Origin: VBAS01 sp963773465
GTDB lineage: Bacteria; Bacteroidota; Bacteroidia; Chitinophagales; Chitinophagaceae
Reading direction: 5' to 3'
DNA: 64,000 bases
Assembly: GCA_963773465.1 (NCBI GenBank)
Contig: CAVZBF010000001.1
Span: forward strand, 62,001 to 126,000
Shown one piece after another: positions 1 through 9,110 of this stretch. The position numbers and the translations under genes are program-made. Under the pieces are notes generated by a model that searched no databases, was not told the origin of the DNA, and saw only the letters and a program-made list of their open reading frames with translations. Within the stretch, counting starts at the first letter, position 1. The number at the start of each line of letters is the position of its first letter.

Positions 1-2
1 TC

Positions 3-353
3 AGGACACCGGTTACGAATTCATATTGCTGGGAAAAATATGGCGTTTACTGGGCGGCGCTTGATGCACCAAGACATATCAATATCCAGTCTCACCGCTC
101 AATGGAAATATTGGCAAAGAATGCGGGGTTAACAATCACTGATCTGTGGCATGATGCAAGCAGCTTCCAGTTTTGGGGAAGCGAAGAATATTTGAAAGGG
201 ATAAATTCAACTTCTGAAAGATCTGTTTGGAAAACAAAAACAAATTCTACGTTTACAAAAGAAGAATTGGATAAGTTTAAAAAAGATATAGCAAAGCTTA
301 ATGAGGAGAAGCTTGGTGGGGAGGCTTGTTTTGTTATGAAGAAGAAAGGGTGA
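3..353 (+). CDS. SAM-dependent methyltransferase, C-terminal part
   Basis: Only the last ~116 residues are in the window; the frame is open from base 3 and ends at a TGA at 351-353. The visible part holds a WEKYGVYWAALDAPRH segment followed by a helix-rich tail with many lysines. The LDAPRH pattern is typical of class I methyltransferases of the Methyltransf_23 type, where it follows the Rossmann-fold SAM-binding core; that core would lie upstream. The substrate cannot be told from this part. It converges on comM with a 3-bp gap between the two stop codons. The family assignment is by recognition of the C-terminal motif only. Confidence 0.6.
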   Translation, partial: RTPVTNSYCWEKYGVYWAALDAPRHINIQSHRSMEILAKNAGLTITDLWHDASSFQFWGSEEYLKGINSTSERSVWKTKTNSTFTKEELDKFKKDIAKLNEEKLGGEACFVMKKKG

Positions 354-356
354 GAA

Positions 357-1906
357 TTATCCTCCCCATCCTTCACGATCCAAACTCCTGTATTGAATAG
401 CTTCCGCCAAATGTTCAGGTTTTATTTTTTCACTTCCGCTGAGATCAGCAATCGTTCTTGATACTTTTAAAATACGATCATAAGCTCTTGCAGAAAGATT
501 AAGTTTTTCCATAGCGGCTTTTAATAAATTTTGCCCAACGGTATCGATCACACAAATTTCTTTCAGCATCTTACTGCTTATTTGTGCATTGCAATAAATA
601 CCGGGATTATTTTTATATCGTTCTTCCTGTATCTCTCTTGCTTTGATCACTTTTTCTCGAATGACCGTTGAGTTATCAGAATTTTTTGCAGATGATAATT
701 CATTAAAAGCAACAGGAGTGACTTCCACATGCAGATCAATACGATCAAGCAACGGCCCTGAAATTTTATTCAAATATTTCTGTACTAGCACCGGGCGGAC
801 AGGTACATTCTTTTTCAGGATGATTAAAAAATCCGCAGGGACAGGGATTCATTGAAGCGATCAGCATGAATGATGCAGGAAAATCCAATGCGATCTTTGC
901 TCTTGAGATCGTCACTCTTCTTTCTTCCATTGGCTGTCGCATTACTTCAAGCACTGTTCTTTTAAATTCAGGCAACTCATCTAAAAACAAAACACCATTA
1001 TGTGCCAAAGAAATTTCTCCGGGTTGCGGATTACCACCACCGCCAACCAATGCAACATCAGAAATCGTATGATGCGGTGAACGAAAAGGACGTTTTGAAA
1101 CCAATGTAGAATTTTCAGGAAGCTTACCTGCTACTGAATGGATCTTTGTTGTTTCCAATGCTTCATGCAATGTTAACGGAGGAAGGATCGTTGGCAATCG
1201 TTTTGCCAGCATTGTTTTTCCTGCACCCGGCGGGCCGATCAAAATTGCATTATGCCCACCTGCCGCAGCGATCTCCAAAGCCCGTTTAATATTTTCCTGT
1301 CCTTTTACATCGGCAAAATCAATTTCATAATCATATTGTGAGTTATAAAATTCTTCTCTTGTATTTACTACAGTTGGGCTAAGCCCTGTTTCATCATTTT
1401 GCAAAAAAGTTTATTACTTCTTCAATATTTTCAACACCATACACATTCAGATTATTTACGATCGCGGCTTCTTTTGCATTTGCTTTTGGTACGATCAATC
1501 CTTTAAAGTTTTCTTTTCTTGCCTGGATGGCAATGGGCAATGCACCTTTAATCGATCGCAACTCTCCATCAAGACTAAGCTCACCCATGATCAAATATTT
1601 TTCGATTGCTTCATGATTGGAAATTAATTCTGAAGCAGCAAGTATGCCGAGTGCAATAGGAAGATCAAAAGGAGTTCCGCTTTTTTTAATATCGGCAGGC
1701 GCCATATTCACCACCACTTTTGTTCGTGGCATTTGAAAACCGAGAGATTTGATAGTGCTTTCAATTCTTTGCAGGCTTTCTTTAACTGCATTATCCGGTA
1801 AACCAACAATGACGATGCCGATACCGGTGCTCATCCCGTTCACTTCAATAGTAATCGTGATCGCTTCAACACCATAAACAGCGCTGCCAAAAACTTTTAC
1901 AAGCAT
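357..1906 (-). CDS. comM: ComM/YifB family AAA+ ATPase (Mg-chelatase-like), frameshifted
   Basis: Start chosen at ATG 1906 because the protein then begins MLVKVFGSAVYG, the usual ComM N-terminus. Joined over two frameshifts it is ~515 aa, the family length. The N-terminal part (1394-1906) is the ChlI-like domain with GLPDNAVKES. The middle (766-1404) has the Walker A GPPGAGKTM, FRSPHHT, and the Walker B region LFLDELPEF. The C-terminal part (357-~791) has GPLLDRIDLHVEV and the lid domain. Breaks are near 1395-1405, by a T/A run, and near 785-800, where CPPG must continue into VQKYLNKISG. ComM is a hexameric helicase that promotes branch migration during natural transformation in other bacteria. 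Both breaks look like single-base errors. A palindrome abuts the start codon. Confidence 0.9.
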
Positions 1907-1907
1907 G

Positions 1908-1925
1908 TTCCGATAGTTATCGGAA
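1908..1925. repeat. CCGATAG-family palindrome against the comM start codon
   Basis: TTCCGATA / TATCGGAA arms with a 2-base centre begin one base upstream of the comM ATG, in the place of a ribosome-binding site. A shorter relative, CCCGATCGGGA, lies at 2001-2011. Other copies of the family are at 7592, 36117, 42382, 46370, 46424 and 57464. Confidence 0.75.
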
Positions 1926-2082
1926 TGAAGATAGAGAAATAATGATTGCACCCAAGTACCACATTAGTGGTAATGTCACGTCGATTAATTTAGTTTTTTT
2001 CCCGATCGGGATAATTCATTTTTTATTGTTGTAATTTCGTGTTTATCTAGAAAGCCATAAACAAAGGAATCCGCAGCATTAA

Positions 2083-3177
2083 TTATATTTTCAAACCGAA
2101 TAATTCTAACGCTTCTTTTTTCCCTTTCAGATCAATGAAACCGAGGCTTTCCATTTGAAAGTCTTTGAGGCCAATGCTTTTTACAAAATCGGCAGAACCC
2201 ACAATTTTTTGATTTAATTCACCAGACTGAGTTCTTATTCTCGCCGCGGTGTTCATCGCATCACCGCTCATTGTTAAATCTTTTTTTACTATTCCAATTT
2301 CTCCTACTGTAACAAGACCGATGTGCGCACCAATCCGGTATTCCGGTAAAATTCCATATTCCCTCCGGTAATAATCGCTTTCTCTCTGAATGATACGCCG
2401 GGCCCTTATGATACATTGCAGGCTTTTATGCTGGTTGCTTTCATTCGAAAGCCATGAAACCACAATTTCATCACCTACATATTGATATATTAACCCGTCA
2501 TATTCCAGCAATGCCAGTGATATATGATGAATAAAGTCACGAATGAAAAAGAAATATTTCTTATGCCCCAGTTTTTCGGCGATAGGAGTGGAATCTTTCA
2601 GATCAATAAAAAAAATGATCCTGTTTTCTTCCTTTGGCGCCAGGTATTTTCCAACAAAAATATCTGTGAACACGCCGGGAGAATATTTTTCATTTATTTC
2701 AAGCGCAAAGAGGGTGATAACATACAGTAACAACCGCGATGATACATAACTCAGCAGCCAACTGCTTTGAAACGCAAAATGAAAAAGCGAGCGGGAAGCA
2801 ACAATAGGACTTTGGCCATAAATAAAAATATAGACAATGTAAAAATTAATGATCGCATACACAGCAGTACCAACGCAGAGTATCAGTGTTTTTAAAACAA
2901 AGTTGAGCCACAGCGGATACTTTCGCAGGCGACTCTTTAATGGAAAAATTAGCCAGTAGGCCAGCGTTGAATACGCTATGAGGCCGATAATAAACGTTAA
3001 AATGAATATGCTTTGGCTTGTCTTAGCAAAAGGATAATCCTGAGCTTCTTCAAATAAACTAAGTGCAAGAAACCTGGAATAATCAAATAGTGTCCAGAAA
3101 AAACCGATTACGATCAGTGTTTTAAAATAATATCTTTTGAGGATTGAGTTTTTATTGAATAAATCAGATAATGTCAT
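2083..3177 (-). CDS. Membrane-bound class III adenylate/guanylate cyclase
   Basis: 364 aa. About four transmembrane helices fill residues ~15-165, followed by one cyclase homology domain from ~185 to the end. Visible catalytic features are the two metal-binding aspartates (FIDLKDST and YVGDEIVVSW) and the transition-state Asn/Arg pair in MNTAARI. The position that usually holds the substrate-specifying lysine (K in DK-F-IGD) is glutamine here (YQYVGD), and the second specificity position reads as threonine (TMSGDAMN). The product, cAMP or cGMP, therefore cannot be assigned from the motif. It would convert ATP or GTP to a cyclic nucleotide at the inner membrane. Monocistronic, with 370 non-coding bases upstream. 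Confidence 0.85.
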   Translation of the reverse strand: MTLSDLFNKNSILKRYYFKTLIVIGFFWTLFDYSRFLALSLFEEAQDYPFAKTSQSIFILTFIIGLIAYSTLAYWLIFPLKSRLRKYPLWLNFVLKTLILCVGTAVYAIINFYIVYIFIYGQSPIVASRSLFHFAFQSSWLLSYVSSRLLLYVITLFALEINEKYSPGVFTDIFVGKYLAPKEENRIIFFIDLKDSTPIAEKLGHKKYFFFIRDFIHHISLALLEYDGLIYQYVGDEIVVSWLSNESNQHKSLQCIIRARRIIQRESDYYRREYGILPEYRIGAHIGLVTVGEIGIVKKDLTMSGDAMNTAARIRTQSGELNQKIVGSADFVKSIGLKDFQMESLGFIDLKGKKEALELFGLKI

Positions 3178-3548
3178 GTCGGTAGTATTTACTATTTTCT
3201 TTTTGCAAGCCGCTTTTTTTATTCGGCATTGCTGCTATTTTATTTTGTCGAATTTTTTAATATCAAATCGAATAATAAAACCAAAAGGAATATCATTTAA
3301 ATCATTTTATTGATGATATTAACCGATCAATTAAAATTCTTTTCGATTTCAGCTCTAATTGAATACTAAACTGATAATATGGTCAAGGTGGGAATATATG
3401 CGGAGTTATTTCCTGTTTTCCCGGGACGGTTATTCATTGAAGGTAGCGATGAAAAACGGCAACGCCAATTCATTTATATGCTTTACAAGAACATTGTAAT
3501 AATGGGGAACAAAATGGACTTTATTTAGTGGTATTACATCAACTAACT
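3178..3548. other. Intergenic gap between cyclase and hypothetical gene
   Basis: About 370 AT-rich bases upstream of the cyclase start and downstream of the 3549-4475 stop. I see no open frame of useful length, no GC-rich palindrome and no RNA gene. It may hold the cyclase promoter, but no TAnnTTTG box is clear enough to call. Confidence 0.5.
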
Positions 3549-4475
3549 TCAGATTCTGCATGCATTCGCGATCATTGCATTTCCTTCTGCATCGGTAAGT
3601 ACAAATGTGACGAGATTGTCACTTATTTTTACGATCTCGAAAACGATATCTTTTCCATTTTCCCGTTTCATAGTTAGTGTTGACTTATCTAAGGTCCACT
3701 TAAAATCGAATTCACGATCCGATTGTTCCCAATGACCCGTGCCTGTATTCGGTGCGGCTTTCGGACTTTCTTTTGCTTTGGCAGGATCTAAATTATTTGC
3801 AGCGGTTGTCTTAATTTCAATCGTTACTTTATCTGTAGTAATCCACTTGCCGGGAATTAACTTTTGTATTTCTTCGTATGACTGCACTTTTTCAACAATA
3901 ACAAAACTGTCAACATAGGCGCTATAGCTTTGATTCAATTCTTTCAGAATGTTTTTTGTCATTGTAGTATCGCGGTAAATTACATGCGTAAGATCATTCA
4001 CATATTTTGATTGCATCTGGCTGATAATAAAATTTTTTTCAGGAATTGGAAGAACACCACGATCGGCTTGCGCAATAACGAATTGGGCAGAATCAAGAAA
4101 GGCTTCTGTTATTCGTTTCAGTTCTGTATAGCTGTCAATCTTCATATTCAGGATCGCCGAAAGCCGCTTATCGATTTTTTCTTCATCTTTAAGATCTACC
4201 ATGTTTTGGCGTGTCATTTCATAAAGATGAATGAAATCTTTTTTCAACATGAGTTGGTCACCGGCCGGAGTATTACAAGGCAACAAGTCGGAATTTTTTT
4301 CCAGCATCGTTTCAAACTGGTTGATCACTTTCCAGGTTGAATAAGTGGCTTTAGCCCGGTTCTTTTCAGGATTATTGAAAATATAATTGCTGGCAAAAAG
4401 ACCAATTACTGATACGATAATACCGGGTAAAACCAATTTTATAGGTGTAAGGAAATGTTCGGATCGTAAGGCCAT
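3549..4475 (-). CDS. Hypothetical membrane-anchored protein with lipocalin-like C-terminus
   Basis: 308 aa, family not recognised. Residues ~10-32 form one transmembrane helix (KLVLPGIIVSVIGLFASNYIF) after a short N-terminal tail. The middle ~170 residues are charged and helical. The last ~100 residues start with LIPGKWITTDKVTIEI and are beta-rich, ending LVTFVLTDAEGNAMIANACRI; this resembles the lipocalin-like domains common in Bacteroidota, where a GKW motif opens the first strand. A low-complexity stretch rich in A, K and P (around KAKESPKAAPNTGTG) separates strands of that domain. Probably anchored in the inner membrane with the domain in the periplasm. No functional context: its neighbours are a cyclase and a peptidase, both with their own spacing. 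Confidence 0.65.
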   Translation of the reverse strand: MALRSEHFLTPIKLVLPGIIVSVIGLFASNYIFNNPEKNRAKATYSTWKVINQFETMLEKNSDLLPCNTPAGDQLMLKKDFIHLYEMTRQNMVDLKDEEKIDKRLSAILNMKIDSYTELKRITEAFLDSAQFVIAQADRGVLPIPEKNFIISQMQSKYVNDLTHVIYRDTTMTKNILKELNQSYSAYVDSFVIVEKVQSYEEIQKLIPGKWITTDKVTIEIKTTAANNLDPAKAKESPKAAPNTGTGHWEQSDREFDFKWTLDKSTLTMKRENGKDIVFEIVKISDNLVTFVLTDAEGNAMIANACRI

Positions 4476-4532
4476 ATATCGGTGGTTAAAATAAAGTGTT
4501 GTGAATGTAGAATATTTCTAAAATCTGGTCAA

Positions 4533-6202
4533 TTATTTTTCTTTGATCGTTTTGCTCATCAGCAACTCCGTGTCCGGATCAACAAGTATTGACTTAGGTT
4601 TTTCGTTTTGCTTTATCTTAAAAGAAGATGTGATCTTATCCACAAGCAGTTTCTCCTTTTTGCTGCCTGAAGAAGTATTTATTTTTAACACCAATGGAAA
4701 TTTAAATTCATTTGCCTGTAACTGTTTTACATCAACATATAAAAATTTTTCTGCAGCCTCATATCGCCAGCTAATATCAAGTGCCGGCTGACCAGCTGTG
4801 TAAAGCCATTGATCAAAAAACTGTTTTAGATTTTTACCTGAAACAGTTTCAAAAACTTTTTGAAGATCTCTTGTATCGGCAATACCGCCAGCATACGTTG
4901 AGTAATATCTTCTTATCGATCTCCAGAAAACTGAATCGCCCAATTCATTGCGAAGCATATGCAATACCCAACCGCCTTTTTGATATGAATTTGGATTGAG
5001 CAATTTCATATAATCTGTTTCCGCAGTATCGACAATTGGTCTGTTACTTTCTTTGGAATAAGCGATCACCTGGTCGCGGTCTTCCTTCAGCATTTTTGTT
5101 GCGGTGTCTTTTCCATATTTATTTTCAAAATAGAGAATCGTAAAATAAGTGGCAAAGCCTTCACTCAACCACAAATGCCCAAAGCTTTTCTCAGTGGCCA
5201 TATTGCCAAACCATTGATGCGCTATTTCATGCGTCAGTAAACTTTCGCTGTTTCTTGTACCCGTTACCGAATTTTCTGAGTAAAAGATTGTATTTGCATT
5301 TTCCAATCCGCCAAATCTTGTTTTTGATTGCACATTTGCTAATTTTTTATAGCCATAAGGTCCGACATTATTAATAAAAAATGGAAGTATATCTTTTGCA
5401 AGTGCATAATCATAAAAGCCCTTGTCTTTATTTTCAGGATACACCCAACTATAAACCGGGATAGTTCCGTTTACCATACCAGCAAGATTAACGGCAAAAT
5501 CTGCAGCACCGATCACCATTACTTTGGTTGAGACAGGAGTATCTTCTTTCCAATGAGTTAATTTAAAATTATTACCAAGCGAAGTTTCTTCAACCTGCAC
5601 ACCATTTGCCACCACCTGGTAATGTTCGGGTGCAGTTACTATGAATTCAACAGTTGCTTTGTCCGCAGGATCATCATGACAGGGGATCCAGTTATGTCCG
5701 CGATTCGGCCAGTTATCTGCAAAAAAACTTCGATGACCATATTTTGTTTTTGAAATGATCAATCCATCTGCAGGAATGCCGGAGTATGGGATTAAAAAAG
5801 TTGCCGTATCGTTCGCATTCATTTGCTTTGTTAATATGATCCTTAACTTTTCTTCTTTATGCATTGAACCACGAACGATATTTCCCATACTAATTCCACT
5901 TTTTATCGCTTCCGGTTTTTCATTCGTGCCGGATAATTGATAACTTATTTCTGAAGAAGTATTTAAGAATTTAATAATTCCCGCTTTCATTCCCTTACCA
6001 GCTGAGTTTATACCAGTCAGATCAAAAATACATTGGTAGCAGGCTTTAAGAATTTGACTTTAATTTCTGCAACGCCATGAACTGTGTCATTCGCATCATT
6101 CAATCCAATATTGAATTTATAATGCAATACATCAATATCAGATTGACCAAAGCCAAAAATATTTGAACATAAGAAGATCGATAAAAGAAAAAATATACGC
6201 AT
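4533..6202 (-). CDS. M1 family metallo-aminopeptidase, secreted, frameshifted once
   Basis: Two frames, 6017-6202 (N-terminus) and 4533-5990, join at ~6010 into one protein of ~555 aa. Adding one T to the T5 run there restores VFFDLTG, as expected for M1 enzymes. Residues 1-19 are a signal peptide (MRIFFLLSIFLCSNIFGFG). The exopeptidase loop reads GGLENA, a variant of GxMEN. The zinc site is HEIAHQWFGN followed by LWLSEGFA (HExxH-18-E). The C-terminal part lacks the long ERAP-like domain, as in the shorter Bacteroidota M1 enzymes. It would remove N-terminal residues from peptides in the periplasm or outside. The ATG at 6202 directly precedes the signal peptide. Confidence 0.9.
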
Positions 6203-6260
6203 AAGTAAGTTTTCCTGATTTCCTCCAAATCTAATTTAATCCTGCTAATCCTGGTTCTGT

Positions 6261-7577
6261 TCAGAGCTTTTCCAGCATATCAACCACTTTCTCTCTTTTC
6301 AGGATGAGATAACCCAGCCGGTCGTTGCTTATGCCTTCTTTTAATTGATAACTGAATTCAAGCTGGTCATCCTTTGCCGTTGTTTCAAAATAGCGAAAGC
6401 TTATGTTTGGATATTGTTTTAGTTCTTCACCAATTTCATATAAATGCGTGGAAAGAATGAACAATGAATTCTTTATTTTGATCAGGCCCTTTACCACCGT
6501 CAATGAACATTTCATCGCATCCTGTACATTTGTGCCTTTGAAAAGCTCATCGATCAATACCAGCCATTTCTTGCCATCGTTTATTTTCTCCACTGTGTTT
6601 TTTACACGTTGTACTTCATTGAAAAAATAACTTTCTCCTTTAGCAATATTATCTACCACGTTAATGTTGGTGAGCAAACCGTCAAAGAGCGTCAATGTCA
6701 TTTCTTTTGCAGGCACACCCATACCAAGATGAGCAAGGAATACAGCAGATCCTACAGATTTTATCAATGTGCTTTTACCGGCCATGTTGGCACCGGTAAG
6801 AAAAAGAAAATTATGATCAGGATTTAATTCAAGATCGTAGGCTACCGGTTGCTTCAGTAATAAATGATAAAGCCCTTTTGCCGTAACAGTTGGTTTTTCC
6901 TGGTCAATAAATTCAGGAAAGCGAAGATCAAATGCGTTCATGGCCATTGCCATCGAATACCATGCGTCGATGCGGCCAAAAATATCAAGCAACTCCAGCG
7001 TATCATTTTTATAACGGTTACGGATATGATAACCATAATAAAGACTTTCCGAAGGAGAAAATTTTTCACCAGGCTTTGAAGATGAAATTTTGGATAGGGG
7101 AGTTTCTTTTAAAAGTTGCTCTGCTCTTTCAATATAAATTTTAAAAAATGCCGGCAATTCTTGTTGGCTAAAAAGCCGTACTAATTTTTTGATGCCTCTG
7201 AAAAAATCAGCACAATGGCCAACGGAATATTTTACCATCCGGTAATCTTCGATATGAAAAGTTTTATATGCCCAGGTGGTAAAAGCATTCGGATCATTTG
7301 GTAAGGGATCAAGATTATAATCGAGGTATTTCTCAATAACGAGCAATGTTCCATTAGTGATCTCTGAAGGCCAGTCATTCAAATGTTCATTTAATGTGCG
7401 GATTATTTTTTGTGTGCCCAGGATCTTCTTCAGGGTATGATGCGGTTCAGAAAAAAAATGGCGGAGCCATTCTTTTCCATACACGGTTTTAGTAAAATTG
7501 AGTCTATGAAAAATGGAGAATTCTTCTTCCTGGTGGAAGACCGAAATGTCGTTGTATGTCGTTGCGTCAAGATGCAT
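6261..7577 (-). CDS. MutS-like ATPase (MutS domain V protein)
   Basis: 438 aa, about half the length of MutS. There is no N-terminal mismatch-recognition domain. Residues ~1-220 are helical (core/lever-like) and residues ~225-438 are the ABC-type ATPase: Walker A GANMAGKST, Walker B LVLIDELFKGT, and the switch region LFILSTHLYEIGEEL. Such stand-alone MutS-related ATPases are common in Bacteroidota; their DNA substrate is not established and they should not be called mismatch repair enzymes by default. It begins at ATG 7577, directly next to a palindrome/short-repeat block (7592-7670) that separates it from dihydroorotase. Confidence 0.85.
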   Translation of the reverse strand: MHLDATTYNDISVFHQEEEFSIFHRLNFTKTVYGKEWLRHFFSEPHHTLKKILGTQKIIRTLNEHLNDWPSEITNGTLLVIEKYLDYNLDPLPNDPNAFTTWAYKTFHIEDYRMVKYSVGHCADFFRGIKKLVRLFSQQELPAFFKIYIERAEQLLKETPLSKISSSKPGEKFSPSESLYYGYHIRNRYKNDTLELLDIFGRIDAWYSMAMAMNAFDLRFPEFIDQEKPTVTAKGLYHLLLKQPVAYDLELNPDHNFLFLTGANMAGKSTLIKSVGSAVFLAHLGMGVPAKEMTLTLFDGLLTNINVVDNIAKGESYFFNEVQRVKNTVEKINDGKKWLVLIDELFKGTNVQDAMKCSLTVVKGLIKIKNSLFILSTHLYEIGEELKQYPNISFRYFETTAKDDQLEFSYQLKEGISNDRLGYLILKREKVVDMLEKL

Positions 7578-7591
7578 GATCGTGAATGGTG

Positions 7592-7670
7592 TCCCGATAG
7601 CTATCGGGAGGTGAGTGGTGAATAGAAGTCCTAAAATTGAGCATTGAAAATTGACTATTGAGCATTGAAC
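7592..7670. repeat. Perfect 18-bp palindrome plus ATTGAACATT-type repeat
   Basis: TCCCGATAGCTATCGGGA at 7592-7609 is a perfect palindrome followed by GGTGAGTGGTGAATAG. The rest of the gap (7637-7670) is built of tandem variants of ATTGAGCATTGAACATT. The same words recur at 46370 (palindrome plus GGTGAG) and at 55300-55375 (ATTGAACATT variants). Confidence 0.8.
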
Positions 7671-7675
7671 ATTTT

Positions 7676-9073
7676 TTACCTGTCGAAAGATAACCGCATT
7701 CCCGGATTAGATTCATTCCAGTTACCATTTCCATAAACTAAACGGCCGTTTACAAATGTATGTGTAATCGTTGCAGGAAATTCAAAACCTTCTAATGGAC
7801 TCCAGCCACATTTATATAAAATATTTTCTTTTGAAACTTTTGATGGTTTGTTCATGTCAATCAAAACAAGGTCAGCAAAATAGCCTTCACGAATATAACC
7901 CCTGTCTTTTATTTGAAAACAATCAGCCACTGCATGACTCATTTTCTCTGCAATTTTTTCAAGAGTAATTCTTCCTTGTTTACAATAGTGAAGCATCAGC
8001 AATATAGAGTGTTGAACCAATGGTAAACCCGCATGTGCGTTTTCATAAGACCCTCTCCCAACCTCCCAGGAAGGGGGAGGAGTGGTGGAAGTTTCTTCTT
8101 CATAAAATCCTTTTTCTTCCAAAGTATGCGGAGCATGGTCAGTAGCGATTACATCCAGCCGGTCATCAAGCAGCGCTTTCCACAATCCTTCACGGTTATG
8201 CGGTGCCTTAATTGCGGGATTGCATTTTATTTTATTACCAAGCCGTGCATAGTCATTGCTTGTAAAATGAAGATGATGCACACAAACTTCCGCAGTTATT
8301 CTTTTTTGTTTTAGCGGAAGCATATTTGTAAAAAGTAGAAATTCTTTTTCAGTTGAAATATGAAGTATGTGTAAACGGGTATCATATTTTTTAGCGATCT
8401 GGATTGCGAACAACGATGATTCGTAACAAGCATCTTCATTTCTTATAATGGGATGGTCAGCAGCAGTGAGTTCTCTGTTTTGCAATTTTATTTTTGCAAG
8501 ATTTTCTTTAATGATCCGTTCATCCTCACAATGTGTGGCGATAAGGACTTCGCTTTCACGAAAAATTGTATCCAGGGTATTTGGGCTATCAACAAGCATA
8601 TTACCGGTAGAAGAGCCCATAAAGATCTTTATACCGCAAACATCTTTTCTTTTTTCATTTGTTTTTAAAACTTCATCTGCATTGTTATTGCTGGTACCCA
8701 TGAAAAAAGAATAATTCGCCAGTGAAGTTTTTGATGCGATGGAATATTTTTCTTCGAGTAATTCTTGTGTCAGTGCATTTGGAATTGTATTGGGCATTTC
8801 CATAAAACTGGTAACGCCACCGGCCACGGCTGCTTTTGCTTCTGTATAAATAGATGCTTTATGAGTAAGACCCGGTTCACGAAAATGTACCTGGTCATCT
8901 ATAGCACCGGGTAAAAGAAATTTCCCTTCACCATTTATTTCTGTAACGTTTGAATCTACCTGTGTAATTAATTCGCCGATCTTTTCAATGCGTTCATTTT
9001 TTATTAAAACATCTGCCACAGTTATTCTTCCTTCGTTAACAACCTGCACATTCTTAATCAGGTAATTTTGCAT
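7676..9073 (-). CDS. pyrC: Dihydroorotase with a repeat-derived internal insertion
   Basis: 465 aa from ATG 9073 (MQNYLIKNVQVVNEG); the open frame extends upstream to 9112 but that part has no similarity and would overlap the divergent gene. Metal-site motifs are DDQVHFREPG and ATDHAPH; MPNT and AHAGLPLVQHS are also present. It closes carbamoyl-aspartate to dihydroorotate in pyrimidine synthesis, in the cytosol. Between HTLEEK and NAHAGLPL, where homologues have a short NPY-like link, about 17 residues are inserted (includes TTPPPSWEVGRGS). They are encoded by a GC-rich repeat at 8050-8087 like those found between genes elsewhere here. The frame is kept, so the enzyme is probably active with a longer loop next to the active site. 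Confidence 0.92.
   Translation of the reverse strand: MQNYLIKNVQVVNEGRITVADVLIKNERIEKIGELITQVDSNVTEINGEGKFLLPGAIDDQVHFREPGLTHKASIYTEAKAAVAGGVTSFMEMPNTIPNALTQELLEEKYSIASKTSLANYSFFMGTSNNNADEVLKTNEKRKDVCGIKIFMGSSTGNMLVDSPNTLDTIFRESEVLIATHCEDERIIKENLAKIKLQNRELTAADHPIIRNEDACYESSLFAIQIAKKYDTRLHILHISTEKEFLLFTNMLPLKQKRITAEVCVHHLHFTSNDYARLGNKIKCNPAIKAPHNREGLWKALLDDRLDVIATDHAPHTLEEKGFYEEETSTTPPPSWEVGRGSYENAHAGLPLVQHSILLMLHYCKQGRITLEKIAEKMSHAVADCFQIKDRGYIREGYFADLVLIDMNKPSKVSKENILYKCGWSPLEGFEFPATITHTFVNGRLVYGNGNWNESNPGMRLSFDR
8050..8087. repeat. GC-rich intergenic-type repeat inside pyrC
   Basis: CCCTCTCCCAACCTCCC followed by AGGAAGGGGGAGGAGTGG, a pyrimidine-then-purine inverted element. Similar elements lie at 46931-46964 (ftsL stop) and 52590-52627 (before murD). 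It is read in frame as part of dihydroorotase. Confidence 0.7.
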
Positions 9074-9110
9074 ATCTTGTCGCCGATTTATCGTTGAAAA
9101 ACCAATACCC

